In this document: positions 1 to 11,396 of the stretch, piece after piece
Numbering within the stretch: position 1 is the stretch's first letter
Layout of the letters: each line of letters starts with the position of its first letter
Assembly (NCBI GenBank): GCA_965220185.1
Contig: OZ244807.1
Coordinates: forward strand, 248,001 to 312,000
Direction: 5' to 3'
DNA length: 64,000 bases
Source: Azotimanducus sp965220185
GTDB taxonomy: Bacteria > Pseudomonadota > Gammaproteobacteria > Pseudomonadales > Azotimanducaceae
The notes under the pieces: model-generated
Database searches by the model: none
Told to the model about the DNA's origin: nothing
The model's input: only the letters and a program-made list of their open reading frames with translations
Position numbers and translations under genes: made by a program

Positions 1-233
1 CAGTCTGTCTTCGCTCGAAGTTGTGTAAAGACCTTTGCGGTTGATTCAAACCGGGTTGATGGCTTCGGAAGCACCCACGGAATTCGTTCATGCCACGCAT
101 ATTCCTCTTCGTTCCACGCAAGCATTCGGTTCCATACCCAGATACACGCACCAGTGACCTGCATGAGCTTCTGATGCTTCGCACGGGTGCGGGGCAGCAG
201 GCGATATCGGGTTGTGCGATGGGCGTATTCCAT
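1..233 (-). CDS. TnpB/OrfB-like transposon protein, N-terminal part (runs off the window)
   Basis: The minus strand is open from an ATG at 233 to the window edge (77 codons). The translation starts MEYAHRTTRYRLLP and continues with GACIWVWNRMLAWNEEEY, then FESTAKVFTQLRAKT. This is the pattern of the N-terminal helix-turn-helix domain of IS200/IS605-family OrfB/TnpB proteins (aromatic-rich RYRLLP strand, then the acquired-Trp/Asn helix, then the 'F..L...K' helix). TnpB proteins are RNA-guided nucleases carried by transposons. The catalytic RuvC part would lie beyond the window, so activity cannot be judged. It starts 49 nt after the cmr6 stop on the same strand, suggesting insertion just behind the CRISPR operon. 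No tnpA is visible. Family assignment is fairly sure; whether it is intact is unknown. Confidence 0.72.
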   Translation of the reverse strand, partial: MEYAHRTTRYRLLPRTRAKHQKLMQVTGACIWVWNRMLAWNEEEYAWHERIPWVLPKPSTRFESTAKVFTQLRAKTD

Positions 234-282
234 GTTGTTATTTTACTTGATTTTGTCCGGCATTATGTATATAAGTCCCATT

Positions 283-1497
283 TTATTTCCCTTCGCGTAT
301 GCGACGCAGGATGTCATCTCTCTTCTTTGTCTGCTTCTCTCGTTGCTTCTTGTTCATGCCGGAACTTGGTCCCTCGACTTTCCAGAGCCTTTCCTGCAGC
401 TGCGCCGCACATCGCCGATCTTCAGAGTCTTTCCACTGAGGAGCACTTTCCCTCATTTGCTTCAGCACAGTCTGTGCCGCCTGCTTTTTAGCGGGGTTAC
501 TTTCGTCTGCTAGCCATATATTCAAGCTCTCGGTCGTTTCCAACAGCAATCTCTTGCTTTCGGGCATTCGTGCACGCTCCGCCCTGTTCCGCTCTTCTTT
601 TTCAGCCTTCAGTCGATCAGCTTCCGCTGCTTTACTCTCTTCCTCTTCTTGCTGTTTGCGAAGTCGCTCTTGCTCTTCCTTCTCCTTCTCTTTCTTGATT
701 TCCTTATCGGGTCGTTTCATTGCCCCGTATCCAACAGCGGTCTTCGCGCCAAATCCAAGCCACTTAAAAGCATAGAGCATGGCTTCCCGAACGAGGGAAT
801 GCCATTCGGGCACTGCGACGCCAAGCCGCGAGCATTTGCATACCACATAGAAATCGAACTCGGAACCAGGCGGCACAGCAAGGAACAGAATTGGATTGGG
901 GCTGCCGGAATCGTGCGGTGTGCCGTTCCCTTGATAGTAATCCGAGAAGTGCGGTGTCATTACTTCAATGTCCAGTTTCATTCCATTAGGTTTTGGAATG
1001 ACGTCCCAAAAGTGAAGCAGTCCTGCCTGGGCTGGCGTTCCGAAGAGCGAGTCGATAGCTTCACAACTCCATCCTTTTTTCTCACCGTCATACCCTTCAG
1101 CCAGCTCTTTAGCGGCCCGCCGAACGACCCCTTTCACTCCGCTGCCTGGCAAGTAGGGCAATCCATAAGGATTGAGAAACGAAAAGCCGTTTTCTGTCGG
1201 ATGTTCATTGCCGAGCCCCGTCATGAATGGAGATGTGGACTCAGCCGCCAACTTCATGTACTCGCCGTTGCTCGGCAATGCGCGAAATTGTGCCTTCTGC
1301 CGAGAACGGATGCCATTGAGCGCCTGCTTGTCCATATCGGTCAGCTTGGCAGCTTTTCGAAGCGCTCCAAGTTTGCTCGCTTCCAATTCCCATGCGTCGT
1401 TCTTCCAACCACGAAAGCACATCCCGAAGCGCATGCCCGGATTTGCGTTGTCGAGCGTGTCGAGCGAGCCCAGATACTTTGGAATAGCGGCTCCCAT
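283..1497 (-). CDS. cmr6: Type III-B CRISPR RAMP protein Cmr6
   Basis: Cmr6 is a Cas7-like RAMP subunit near the Cas6-distal end of the Cmr crRNA-guided RNA-targeting complex. Residues around 85-130 contain SPFMTGLGNEHPTENG and LPYLPGSGVKGVVRRAA, the typical Cmr6 glycine-rich RAMP motif. A second RAMP-like patch is GFGAKTAVGYG. From about residue 265 the protein adds a strongly charged, Glu/Lys/Arg-rich coiled-coil-like extension of about 135 residues, longer than the compact archaeal Cmr6. ATG at 1497 is preferred over GTG at 1506 because AAAGGTG lies about 6 nt before the ATG. It is the last gene of the cmr operon, 1 nt after cmr5. Confidence 0.9.
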   Translation of the reverse strand: MGAAIPKYLGSLDTLDNANPGMRFGMCFRGWKNDAWELEASKLGALRKAAKLTDMDKQALNGIRSRQKAQFRALPSNGEYMKLAAESTSPFMTGLGNEHPTENGFSFLNPYGLPYLPGSGVKGVVRRAAKELAEGYDGEKKGWSCEAIDSLFGTPAQAGLLHFWDVIPKPNGMKLDIEVMTPHFSDYYQGNGTPHDSGSPNPILFLAVPPGSEFDFYVVCKCSRLGVAVPEWHSLVREAMLYAFKWLGFGAKTAVGYGAMKRPDKEIKKEKEKEEQERLRKQQEEEESKAAEADRLKAEKEERNRAERARMPESKRLLLETTESLNIWLADESNPAKKQAAQTVLKQMRESAPQWKDSEDRRCAAQLQERLWKVEGPSSGMNKKQREKQTKKRDDILRRIREGK

Positions 1498-1498
1498 T

Positions 1499-1852
1499 TC
1501 ATTCACCTTTTGTGCAGCGAGCCGCTGCCATCTGGCGCATCCACCGAAGCCAAGCGTGGGCTTCTGTTGTGATTTCCTGATAACGGGAGGGAGGTTCCTT
1601 CACGAGTTGATCCATGAACTCGTTGAAGGGGGTGGGTAGTCCGAACTGCGTACCGATCCAAGCTCGCAGATGCTCTGCAATTTCCGACTTTTCTTGCCCC
1701 TTTTCATTCAGAAATGCAAATGTCTGTAGCAGGCCGCTATTCATTATCAAAGCTGGCAGCCGCTTGGCAAGATTCCGATACTCGGGCGAGCACTCTCGGC
1801 TCTGTTCCCAAGCATCCTGCGCCCTGCGCTGATCCAAGGTTTGTTCAGTCAC
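1499..1852 (-). CDS. cmr5: Type III-B CRISPR small subunit Cmr5
   Basis: This is a 117-residue, mostly helical protein matching the Cmr5 small subunit, which lines the target-RNA groove of the Cmr complex. The segment YRNLAKRLPALIMNSGLLQTFAF is the recognisable Cmr5 core (helical bundle with 'LP..I..nGL..tlaF'). It starts with GTG preceded by AGGAGG at a spacing of 6 nt, which fixes the start. It sits 2 nt after cmr4 and just before cmr6, in the usual cmr4-5-6 order. Confidence 0.9.
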   Translation of the reverse strand: MTEQTLDQRRAQDAWEQSRECSPEYRNLAKRLPALIMNSGLLQTFAFLNEKGQEKSEIAEHLRAWIGTQFGLPTPFNEFMDQLVKEPPSRYQEITTEAHAWLRWMRQMAAARCTKGE

Positions 1853-1854
1853 GG

Positions 1855-3916
<2,062 letters not shown>

Positions 3917-3920
<4 letters not shown>

Positions 3921-6745
3921 GTCTGCTCCGCTTCTTCTATTTTAGGCGCTCTCGCTTCGCGAGCAAGGAATTCAGCAGTGCTCATAAAGTTTGAAAGCCA
4001 ATCTCGTGTATCGCCGGCCTTCACTGCGAGCTGAGCCAGCCTTTGCGTGATGCCGGGAAGATCCGCGTAGTCCTCGGTGGTCTTATGATCAGTTTGACGC
4101 TTCAGTTGATACAACAACAACTGATCGAGCATAGATTCATCGTCGGAGTCGGGCAGGTCTCGGAGCCACATGAGGCTGTTGTACACGGCTCTACGTGACA
4201 CGCCGCCTGGCTGAGCGAGGAATTTCCGCAGCTGCTTAAGCAACTCATCCGCGTCCCCCCACTTCTCACAAATCGAAAGCGCACCGCCAGACCGCTTGAG
4301 AATCTTGAGACTGAAGGCATCCCTGCCTCCTTCATTCTTTGCTCGCTGCTCGGCGTTCCGAAGTTCGCGCATGACCATCGCAAGCGGAGCTTGATGATGC
4401 GCAACCACCGCGCCACAGCTTCCCGTTGCGCCAGCCATCATGCGCATCAGATTCCCATTGAGGTAGGCGAAGCCATCTTTCAGGACAAGTCCCTTTTTCG
4501 ATCTTAGCTCGCGCCAGTCGAGCTCACGATGCTTTTCGGAATGCCCTTCGTAAGCCTCTCGTAATCGCCGCATTGCGGGTAAGAGATCGACCACCGGCAG
4601 CATGGCGAGCACATCATCGCCCCCGGCATATAAGAGCTTGCCACGAAATTCCTCTTCAATGACGAAAGGTGCGACATGGAGCGCAAAGTTACTCAAGGCA
4701 TTGGAAATAGCCAAGTGTCGGTTGGGAGACATCGCACGCTTGAGATCGCCATACGACTTGAGGATATTGTCACTTTGAGCCTTCGACCTGAAACCATTGC
4801 GCACTTTTGGATGAAAACTTTGTAGATAGGTGATGGCGGTGTGCCGATCATCTCCGGCAAGAATTCTGCCCATATGGTCGCCATCGAACATCAGCAACGC
4901 ATAGTATGCGTCGGGCTTGTGGACCAAGATTTCTTTGATTACTGATTCGAGTTTGACAGCATCCGAACCTTCGTTGTCCTGATCTTTCAAGCGATCAAGT
5001 GCTGCGGGAATGCGAGCAACCGAAGGGTTGCGATTGCGTAAGTACGCTAATTTACGAGGCAATGCGGGCTTATCGTCTTGCTCGCTGACCAGCCCCTGTA
5101 ACTTGTCCTCACTAATTTTTTGGTCCAAAACCTCAAGGCTTGGCGCGAGCGCCATCGTGTGCGTTGAAACAACGAAGCGCTGTGCGTCTGCCTGCTTAGC
5201 GAAGATAGTCGGCCAGAGTCGCTTGATCGCAGGTAGTGCGCCCAAGTGCTCTCCTTGCTTCGCCCAAGATGGCTTGGAAGCATGGATTCGGTTCCAAAGC
5301 GTATCTTCCTGTTGGCGGTAGGAACGCTTGAGTTGCGCGGGGTCGGTTGTCAACCACTCAGTTTCGCCTGTCATCGAGCAGCGCCAGCCATTTTGTTCTG
5401 TTTGCTCGAAGGCTCGCACGGCCTTGGCTGATGCCAGCGTTCGCTCCGCAAGGTCGTGAATAGCGGGATAGAGGACACCAGGGTTTGGCGAAAAGAACTC
5501 CGACTCCCTCTGTAGCACTGCCCATGCGTCCGAACCAAGAAATCCTAGCTGCTCGGTACTTTCGGGAAAGAAGGGTTGCATGGCTTGTTGAAGCGCACCG
5601 ATGTCAAGGTCTCGCTGCTTGCTTCTGTCCCTCGGACTGATCAACGAAAATGGCACAGACACCCAATGCACCTCTGGAAATCCCTCGATCTGCTCGCGCA
5701 TTTGTTGATAGCAGTATGTGTCTGGTTCATCAGGATATTGCGCTTCTGTAAGCAGTTCCTTGACTGTCTCTTTTCCAAGCTCTTGCAACCAATTCTTAGC
5801 CCTCCCCGCTGCCTCTTGCGCGAGGGATTGAGCATGAGATGCCGGCACAATAGCAACGAATCGATTGGGCAGCGCGGCTGCAAATAGCGGATTGGCATCT
5901 GTGCCACGAGTTGTCCAGTCAGATTCTTCAAAAAGCGATCTATCAAGGCCCGCTTCGTCGCGCAGCCACTTGTCCACAAGCGGAAGACCGCGCAATCGAG
6001 GGAACAGGATGGCATCCGGACCGAGTTGCTCGCACAGCGGCTTCATCGCTTCCCATGCCAGATGCGCCAACAAATGTGACCCCGCCCACAAGTCCGAAGT
6101 GGTTCTCGCCGAGGCGATGAACGACTGCACAGGCCCCAAGCTTACAATCAGCAACGCGACATCTTGATTCTCATCCTCAGCGAATCCGCCAGCAAAGGCT
6201 GATGTCAAGTCAAGATGATCCCAGATGGAATGGTCGGGAACGCGAGTGTCCGCAGGCAGCAAAGACCAAAGCGCACCAAGCTTTGAATCATCTGACACTT
6301 CTGGAATTTCCGCCCCAAACCTCCAAAAAGCGAACAGAGTCCTCTTCCAATCAATGGCGCTTCCATCGCGCACGACAAGGCGCTCGAAGTGTGCTTGGCT
6401 GCGCTCCTTGAATTTTGTATAGTCGGTCGTGGCGAGCGTCTTAAGATCAAAGGCCTTCCCCGACAAAGGATGAATCAGGATGGGGTCTTTCTCCCAATGA
6501 GTCCTGTCCCAAACATCCTTTGGCCAATTCGGCCGGTCAGCGGCAGCGGCCCACCAGTCGGCCCATTTCACCCATTTTTCCATCTTGCCAATATCTTGAT
6601 CCTGGCTGTTTGGGAACAGCAGATCGCGCAGGAATCTGGTCGTTCCACCTTCGTGTCCCGCCGGATCGCGCATTAGCACCAGTGCTTTTTCGGCAGGGTC
6701 ATGCACACGCGCAAGAAGCTTGGTTTGCCAGAGTCGGTCGGTCAT
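3917..6745 (-). CDS. cas10: Type III-B CRISPR large subunit Cas10/Cmr2
   Basis: Cas10 (Cmr2) is the signal-generating subunit of type III effectors. When the complex binds target RNA, its palm domain can make cyclic oligoadenylates, and an HD domain, when active, cuts DNA. In this 942-residue protein H15-D16 within ARVHDPAEKAL marks an N-terminal HD-type region. PDHSIWDHLDLTSA at about 170-183 is a conserved Cmr2 motif. FDGDHMG at 620-626 and GGDD at 708-711 (LLYAGGDDVLAML) form the cyclase palm. Both activities therefore look intact. The gene lies 3 nt after cmr1 and overlaps cmr3 by 4 nt. Confidence 0.95.
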
Positions 6746-6748
6746 GGC

Positions 6749-7663
6749 CTATTCAGCAATCCGCTGCATGGATGAGCATTCATCTAAGAACTTATGAGCT
6801 TTCGCCCAGATTTTTCGGAGGGCACCGATATCAGGCTCATATTTCTGAATGGGAAGACAGGGCATATGGAATATCACGCCATACTTGCCGCCATCATCCT
6901 GCCGTACCTTGAATCGTAGGCTGTTGGGAAGCCGCTTATTACCTGCGTCGGCCAGCCAGATTCGATCTTTTTTGCTAAAGCTGCCCCTCAGCTCTTTCCT
7001 GATTTTCCCGAGCTGATCCATAACTTGCTTCCAAGAAGGGAGATCGGAAGTCTTCCATATCAACGCGCCTTCTTCCGAGGTGCCTAATGCGTGCGGCCAG
7101 CCTGCCTTCAGGGCATCTTCCCAACGACGTTGATACCTGCTCAAATCAATCTGTAGCCGACTTGGTTCGCATGCTTCGATTCGTAGCGAACCCCAGCCAT
7201 TTCGCGATCGTCCTCCAATCGCCCCGTAGGCCCTAATGAGCGCCATCGATTGCCCGATGCTTGAAGCATCACTGTGCGGCACCGAGACGATAAGCTTTAC
7301 GCACTTGTCATCACCAACATCTATAACCTCGTGTCTTTTATCCACACGACCATATCCCAGATAGGTCTGCTCGTGGCTTGGTGTTGTGATGCATTCTCTC
7401 CCGGTCGTCCAGTCCGACAATCGCAGTCGTACTTGGCTCTGCTTTGGTTCGGCAGAATACACGCGGCCGAACAACCTTCCTTCCTCTTCACGCATCCTGT
7501 CGACCGCCACATCAAATCCCTGATCAGCCGCATACACCACCCGCCACCATTGACGCAAAAGCGCTTTGAACGGAGGAGTTCGCCACTGTCCGGCCTGCTC
7601 GGCGTTGCCGAGAAAGGCGGGTGTTAGGAACCGCACTTGATATTCAAGTCGAACCTGCTTCAC
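6749..7663 (-). CDS. cmr1: Type III-B CRISPR RAMP protein Cmr1
   Basis: Cmr1 is a double-RAMP subunit that caps the Cmr complex at the crRNA 3' end. The product (304 residues) starts VKQVRLEYQVRFLTPAFLGNA, then WRTPPFKALLRQWWRVVYA and GRVYSAEPKQSQV, the classical Cmr1 N-terminal signature. YGAIGGRSRNGWGSL is its glycine-rich loop. GTG 7663 is selected because it overlaps the stop of the upstream CARF gene as GTGA, with GGAGAGG 7 nt before it. An upstream in-frame extension would lie inside that gene and lacks conservation. Confidence 0.9.
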   Translation of the reverse strand: MKQVRLEYQVRFLTPAFLGNAEQAGQWRTPPFKALLRQWWRVVYAADQGFDVAVDRMREEEGRLFGRVYSAEPKQSQVRLRLSDWTTGRECITTPSHEQTYLGYGRVDKRHEVIDVGDDKCVKLIVSVPHSDASSIGQSMALIRAYGAIGGRSRNGWGSLRIEACEPSRLQIDLSRYQRRWEDALKAGWPHALGTSEEGALIWKTSDLPSWKQVMDQLGKIRKELRGSFSKKDRIWLADAGNKRLPNSLRFKVRQDDGGKYGVIFHMPCLPIQKYEPDIGALRKIWAKAHKFLDECSSMQRIAE

Positions 7664-8802
7664 AGGGAAACCTCTCCAAAGCTGATCGCTGACTCTGGTA
7701 TGTCCATGAGGCCGTACCTCTGCTGGCCGCGCGGGCCGGTTGAGCCAATGCAATAGACTCTCGCTCGAACGCTTCCAACCTTCGCCACTAAGCCTTTCTT
7801 AATGCGTGTGTTGAGTCGCGATTTCGTTTCGGAAAAATAGTCGCTGTCCATGCCCTTGGCAAGTGCATGCGAGACTCGGTCATCGTCACCCATTTCGCCG
7901 ATGATCGCGCGATATTCTCGTAGAAATGGCAGCCTATATTCAATTTCTGGCACGCCATGCGCGGGGCAGCCAATGCCTTGTTCCCCCGTGATTCGACGCC
8001 GAGCCAGCCAAGACAAGAAGGCGATCTCTCGTGGAGGAAGTCTGACAACGTGACCTTCAGCACTGATTCGTTTGTGACGTTGATCAATCACGAGGCTTGG
8101 CGCTCGCAACGAATCTTGTGCCATGCGAACAGCTTCTCCGAAGCTTTCCTCTCCCGTCATCAAACCTTCGGGCAGCCCATCTCGCAAACGCACAAACGGA
8201 ATATTCGCAAGCGTCACCTTTGCTTGACTCGCATCGTGGGGTTGTCGATTGCGGTCATACACGACCCGCGCCTCTGACGAGGGGTAGAAGAACTCCGGCA
8301 AGGATTCATATGGGTTAGATACCAAGACATGGCTGAGGCGATCCTGCGGCCTGCCATAGAGGGACAATGCGTAACCCGTGAAAAAACCCATGCTTTTCCT
8401 CCCTCCGGCAATTGAAACGTGCAAAGCCGAATCGCGATCCTTGGTCAATCTCCCGACATGATTCAAAATATCATCTGCCGCGGCTGCATTGTGGGTTTCC
8501 GTGCGAATGTCTCGCAACATACTGTCGCCACCGATGACATGGATGTGCTTGGATGAAAACTTAATCTTCGGCAGGTTGTACTCCTCGCAGAGTCTTTTTA
8601 GCCAAGAATTTCCCTTCAGCAATGTGAGTTCGGCATTTCGCTTGCCTTCAACTGTCGTAAGAAGGCGCACCTCTGTAGGCATGAATGCTGGCTTCTGCTT
8701 GATCGCCAATGCGTAGATGGTTTCAGTCACGACTTGCGGAGAAAGGCCTGTGGCTGCCAAGACGATACGCTTAGGATAGCTGTGAGGTCTTTTCGGATTC
8801 AA
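7660..8802 (-). CDS. CARF-domain protein of the NE0113 family with a C-terminal winged-helix-like region
   Basis: Residues 10-210 match the CRISPR-associated NE0113 family (TIGR02584), a CARF group that binds cyclic oligoadenylate and in related proteins can degrade it (ring nuclease). Visible motifs are ATGLSPQVVTET at 17-28 and HVSIAGGRKSMG at 128-139, followed by SLYGRPQDRLSHVLV. From about residue 245 there is a helical region with spaced basic residues (REIAFLSWLARRR, KSRLNTRIKKGL, RYGLMDI) that reads like a winged helix. No HEPN RxxxxH nuclease motif was noticed. It could be a ring nuclease, a cyclic-oligoadenylate-responsive regulator, or both. It is cotranscribed between cas6 and cmr1 and overlaps cmr1 by 4 nt. 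Confidence 0.82.
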   Translation of the reverse strand: MNPKRPHSYPKRIVLAATGLSPQVVTETIYALAIKQKPAFMPTEVRLLTTVEGKRNAELTLLKGNSWLKRLCEEYNLPKIKFSSKHIHVIGGDSMLRDIRTETHNAAAADDILNHVGRLTKDRDSALHVSIAGGRKSMGFFTGYALSLYGRPQDRLSHVLVSNPYESLPEFFYPSSEARVVYDRNRQPHDASQAKVTLANIPFVRLRDGLPEGLMTGEESFGEAVRMAQDSLRAPSLVIDQRHKRISAEGHVVRLPPREIAFLSWLARRRITGEQGIGCPAHGVPEIEYRLPFLREYRAIIGEMGDDDRVSHALAKGMDSDYFSETKSRLNTRIKKGLVAKVGSVRARVYCIGSTGPRGQQRYGLMDIPESAISFGEVSL

Positions 8803-8848
8803 TTCTACGAGCCTGCTTGCGCTTCACGCTGATTCAGTGATTTCCAGC

Positions 8849-9865
8849 CTAGCCTCTTTGCCAGCTTCGGTCTTGATTCACAAGCTTGTCGTACGCATCC
8901 TGTTGCAGTGGTGCCGGTGTGGGCCATGAGGGGTTGGCGCTTGTAACAATGGGTTCTATGACGTAGCGGCCAAGTCCAAAGGTGCAGTTCTTGCCAACGT
9001 GAGTCCATTGCCCAATCAACAGGCACGGCCAAAGAAACTCTATGCTCTGAAGGCCGATCTCGAATTCACCTATCAATCCTCCCAGCTTCATTCCCGTCCC
9101 CTGCCGGGATGAAAAGCGAGCCCAATCGCGCCACTTGAGTTGCACATTATCCAAACGCACTTTTTCGGCTTGGGCGAGGCCATCTCGAAAATCTGCTTCA
9201 AGCGCACTCTCTCCAAAGAAGTGTGTAAGCAAGGACACGCGTCGCAGCAGATTCGCGGCAAATGCTCGAAATCGGAACTCTGTTGCGCCGACATGTCGTC
9301 CTTGTTCCTTTATTCTCAGAGGAGTCAACAGACGCACACGCACTTGATCGGGTGGCTGGCCTGTCTCTATGAATTGTACGGGAGCATCAAGATCTTGAGT
9401 CCATGAATTCGAGTTGAATGAGTACTCCTTGGCGATACTCTGAAGTCTTAGCTTCACTCGACGCTCCGTCAATCCTTTCTCGGCCGCTCGGCGCAATGCC
9501 AAAGATACGACCGAAAATTGCTTCGCGGCTGTCCCATACAGCACGAGACCAAGTCTGAGCACTCTGTCTTGAATGTTGTCGGGCTGTAGAACATATGGAC
9601 TTGGTGTCAGTGGGTAGCGGGAGAGTTTTGTAGCATTTTCAGGAGTGCGGCTTTCAAATAGCGCCGGATAGGGACAAGTGTTCAAAAGCCCACATCCTTC
9701 ACACGTAGGTGCTTTGGTTACACAAACGCTCTGGCGTAACACATGTCCAAATGCTCCTCGCCAAGCAGAGCCGAGATACTGATGGGGCAATTCCCTCGGT
9801 CCCTCAAGGACAAAATCGAGCCGGAATCTTGCGATTTCAAGCTTTGGGACAATGGTCTTGAGCAT
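8849..9865 (-). CDS. cas6: CRISPR pre-crRNA processing endoribonuclease, Cas6 family
   Basis: Cas6 cuts the CRISPR precursor transcript into crRNAs used by the Cmr complex. The product (338 residues from ATG 9865) shows RFRLDFVLEGPRELPHQYLGSAWRGAFGHVLRQ-like sequence and a cysteine cluster CEGCGLLNTCPYP at about 55-67, typical of the long proteobacterial Cas6 RAMP group. The C-terminal half has RFRAFAANLLRRVSLL and the glycine-rich GKNCTFGLGRYVI near the end. ATG 9865 is chosen since conservation begins right after it. A GTG at 9922 is the alternative; neither has a strong Shine-Dalgarno. It is first in the operon, 46 nt ahead of the CARF gene. Confidence 0.85.
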   Translation of the reverse strand: MLKTIVPKLEIARFRLDFVLEGPRELPHQYLGSAWRGAFGHVLRQSVCVTKAPTCEGCGLLNTCPYPALFESRTPENATKLSRYPLTPSPYVLQPDNIQDRVLRLGLVLYGTAAKQFSVVSLALRRAAEKGLTERRVKLRLQSIAKEYSFNSNSWTQDLDAPVQFIETGQPPDQVRVRLLTPLRIKEQGRHVGATEFRFRAFAANLLRRVSLLTHFFGESALEADFRDGLAQAEKVRLDNVQLKWRDWARFSSRQGTGMKLGGLIGEFEIGLQSIEFLWPCLLIGQWTHVGKNCTFGLGRYVIEPIVTSANPSWPTPAPLQQDAYDKLVNQDRSWQRG

Positions 9866-10009
9866 AGATGGGCAAAGAAACCTAAGAAGCGTGCGAGAGT
9901 GTAACGAGGATTGCCGATGCACTGTTGATTGGCAAGCTTGTGACTACGCTTGGAGCGGATGTGCCGTCCTGAAATTCCTACGGCGCACGCTCTTTGGTCG
10001 GGTGAAATC

Positions 10010-10038
10010 ATTGTATGATCTCGTATCGTCTTCCTCAA
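10010..10038 (-). promoter_or_regulatory. Candidate sigma70-type promoter of the cas/cmr operon
   Basis: On the minus strand TTGAGG (10038-10033) and TACAAT (10015-10010) are separated by exactly 17 nt. They match the sigma70 consensus at 4/6 and 5/6 positions. The -35 box overlaps the stop codon of the upstream ATPase gene. Transcription would begin near 10003, leaving a leader of about 140 nt before cas6. Confidence 0.55.
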
Positions 10039-11318
10039 TTCTTGGCGCTGCCCCACAGACAACTGACCGGCAGCGCAAACATGCGCTCACCAAAACTGAG
10101 CTTGTGTTCCCCCAAGTAGAAAATAATCGAATTCACTCGGCGATTGCGCCCGGGGCCGTCCGTCGCAAACCACTGCTGGTGTCTGAAATCTTGGAGCCCA
10201 ACCGTTGTTGACGCTTTGACTTCGAAGGCAATCAAACCAGCATCGCACTCGACAAGAATATCTATCTCTCTACCGCGCCGGTCACGCCAATGATAGAAAC
10301 GGAAATCGTTGCGCTGGTACGAGGATGACCTGAAGAGCTCCGAGAATACGAAGCTCTCGACGAGGCCGCCGAGTGCTGAAGGACTGGCATCGACATCGAA
10401 TGAGTGCTTGGTTAGGCCGCGCAGCGCGCACGCGATTCCCGTATCGGCGAAGTGATGCTTGGCGTTCCTGATCTCCCGCCGGTGCTCTCCCGAAGACCAC
10501 GCGCCAAGCCTGATGACAAGCGACAAGCGCGTCAGTAGATCAAGATACTGTTCCAATGTGACTCGCTGAACCCGGACGAGCTTTCCAAGTTCCGTGAGAT
10601 TGAGCTCTGTGCTGGTTCGAACGGCCAACTGGTTGATTAGGCGCTTCAGTGCGTCATTCTTGCGGATGCGGAGAATGTCCGTTACGTCTCTGTCGATGAT
10701 CGAGTCTACATACTGGCGGTACCTCAGTTGACGACGGCGCGCATCAAGGTCGCGAATTTCGGGGAATCCGCCTTGCAGAACGCACTCGATATAGTCGTCC
10801 CTCGTGACGGGTTCTGAATCGGATAGGGCCGAAATGTCTGGAGACTCGGCTACCGCCCAATCGAGAATTCTCGACGGCGCACGATGTTCAGTCTCGGCAA
10901 TGGTCAGCGGCCATAGAGTCAGAGTCACCACCCTGCCTGCCAAAGAATCAGCCACATGTCGATTCGCGAACACATTGGATGAGCCGGTGAGTACGAATTG
11001 TCCCTTTCGGTCACTCAAATCCACCACCCTTTTGATCGCCAAGGGCAAGCGTGGAGAGCGCTGAACTTCGTCGATGATCAGAGGCGATGCTCTGGCATCG
11101 CCTGTGAGGCGCTGCAATTGCCCCCAAGGGTCAACTTCTATGCCCTCAAGCACCGCATCGTCGTCAAGAGAGATGAATCGTCCGGCCTGAAGAATGTCCC
11201 GCACGAGCGTGGTCTTGCCGACTTGCCGTGCGCCTACGACATTGACGACACGCGAATAGGTCAGCGCATCTTTGAGCTCAGCGCTAAGGTGCCGGGGCAG
11301 GATGTGATCGGTGCGCAA
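10035..11318 (-). CDS. AAA_14-family ATPase with C-terminal DUF4143 domain
   Basis: A 427-residue protein of the common but poorly understood AAA_14/DUF4143 family. Walker A is GARQVGKT at 29-36, Walker B is IIDEVQ at 81-86, and the sensor-like LTGSSN is at 110-115. The C-terminal domain carries REIDILVE (350-357) and AFEVKAS (364-370), a PD-(D/E)xK-like E-x-D...E-x-K arrangement. TTG 11318 with AAGGA about 7 nt upstream is the only reasonable start. It stands alone on its strand, and its stop overlaps the putative cas promoter. Members are often solitary and strain-variable; a role in mobility or defence is inferred, not shown. Confidence 0.85.
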   Translation of the reverse strand: MRTDHILPRHLSAELKDALTYSRVVNVVGARQVGKTTLVRDILQAGRFISLDDDAVLEGIEVDPWGQLQRLTGDARASPLIIDEVQRSPRLPLAIKRVVDLSDRKGQFVLTGSSNVFANRHVADSLAGRVVTLTLWPLTIAETEHRAPSRILDWAVAESPDISALSDSEPVTRDDYIECVLQGGFPEIRDLDARRRQLRYRQYVDSIIDRDVTDILRIRKNDALKRLINQLAVRTSTELNLTELGKLVRVQRVTLEQYLDLLTRLSLVIRLGAWSSGEHRREIRNAKHHFADTGIACALRGLTKHSFDVDASPSALGGLVESFVFSELFRSSSYQRNDFRFYHWRDRRGREIDILVECDAGLIAFEVKASTTVGLQDFRHQQWFATDGPGRNRRVNSIIFYLGEHKLSFGERMFALPVSCLWGSAKN

Positions 11319-11333
11319 TGGCAGTTCCTTTTC

Positions 11334-11396
11334 GGGCGGAAGCGATATTTAGTAGGCGGCGAAAAGTATATTAGATGTGCGGCGAAAAAGATATTA
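11334..11396. repeat. Three iteron-like direct repeats in front of the AAA_14 ATPase gene
   Basis: Three 18-bp direct repeats lie at 11334-11351 (GGGCGGAAGCGATATTTA), 11356-11373 (GCGGCGAAAAGTATATTA) and 11379-11396 (GCGGCGAAAAAGATATTA), spaced 22-23 bp, about two helical turns. A degenerate inverted copy lies at 11468-11485. The block ends 15 bp before the ATPase start codon, so an operator bound by the ATPase itself or by another regulator is plausible. I see no gene in the rest of 11397-11599. Confidence 0.6.
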
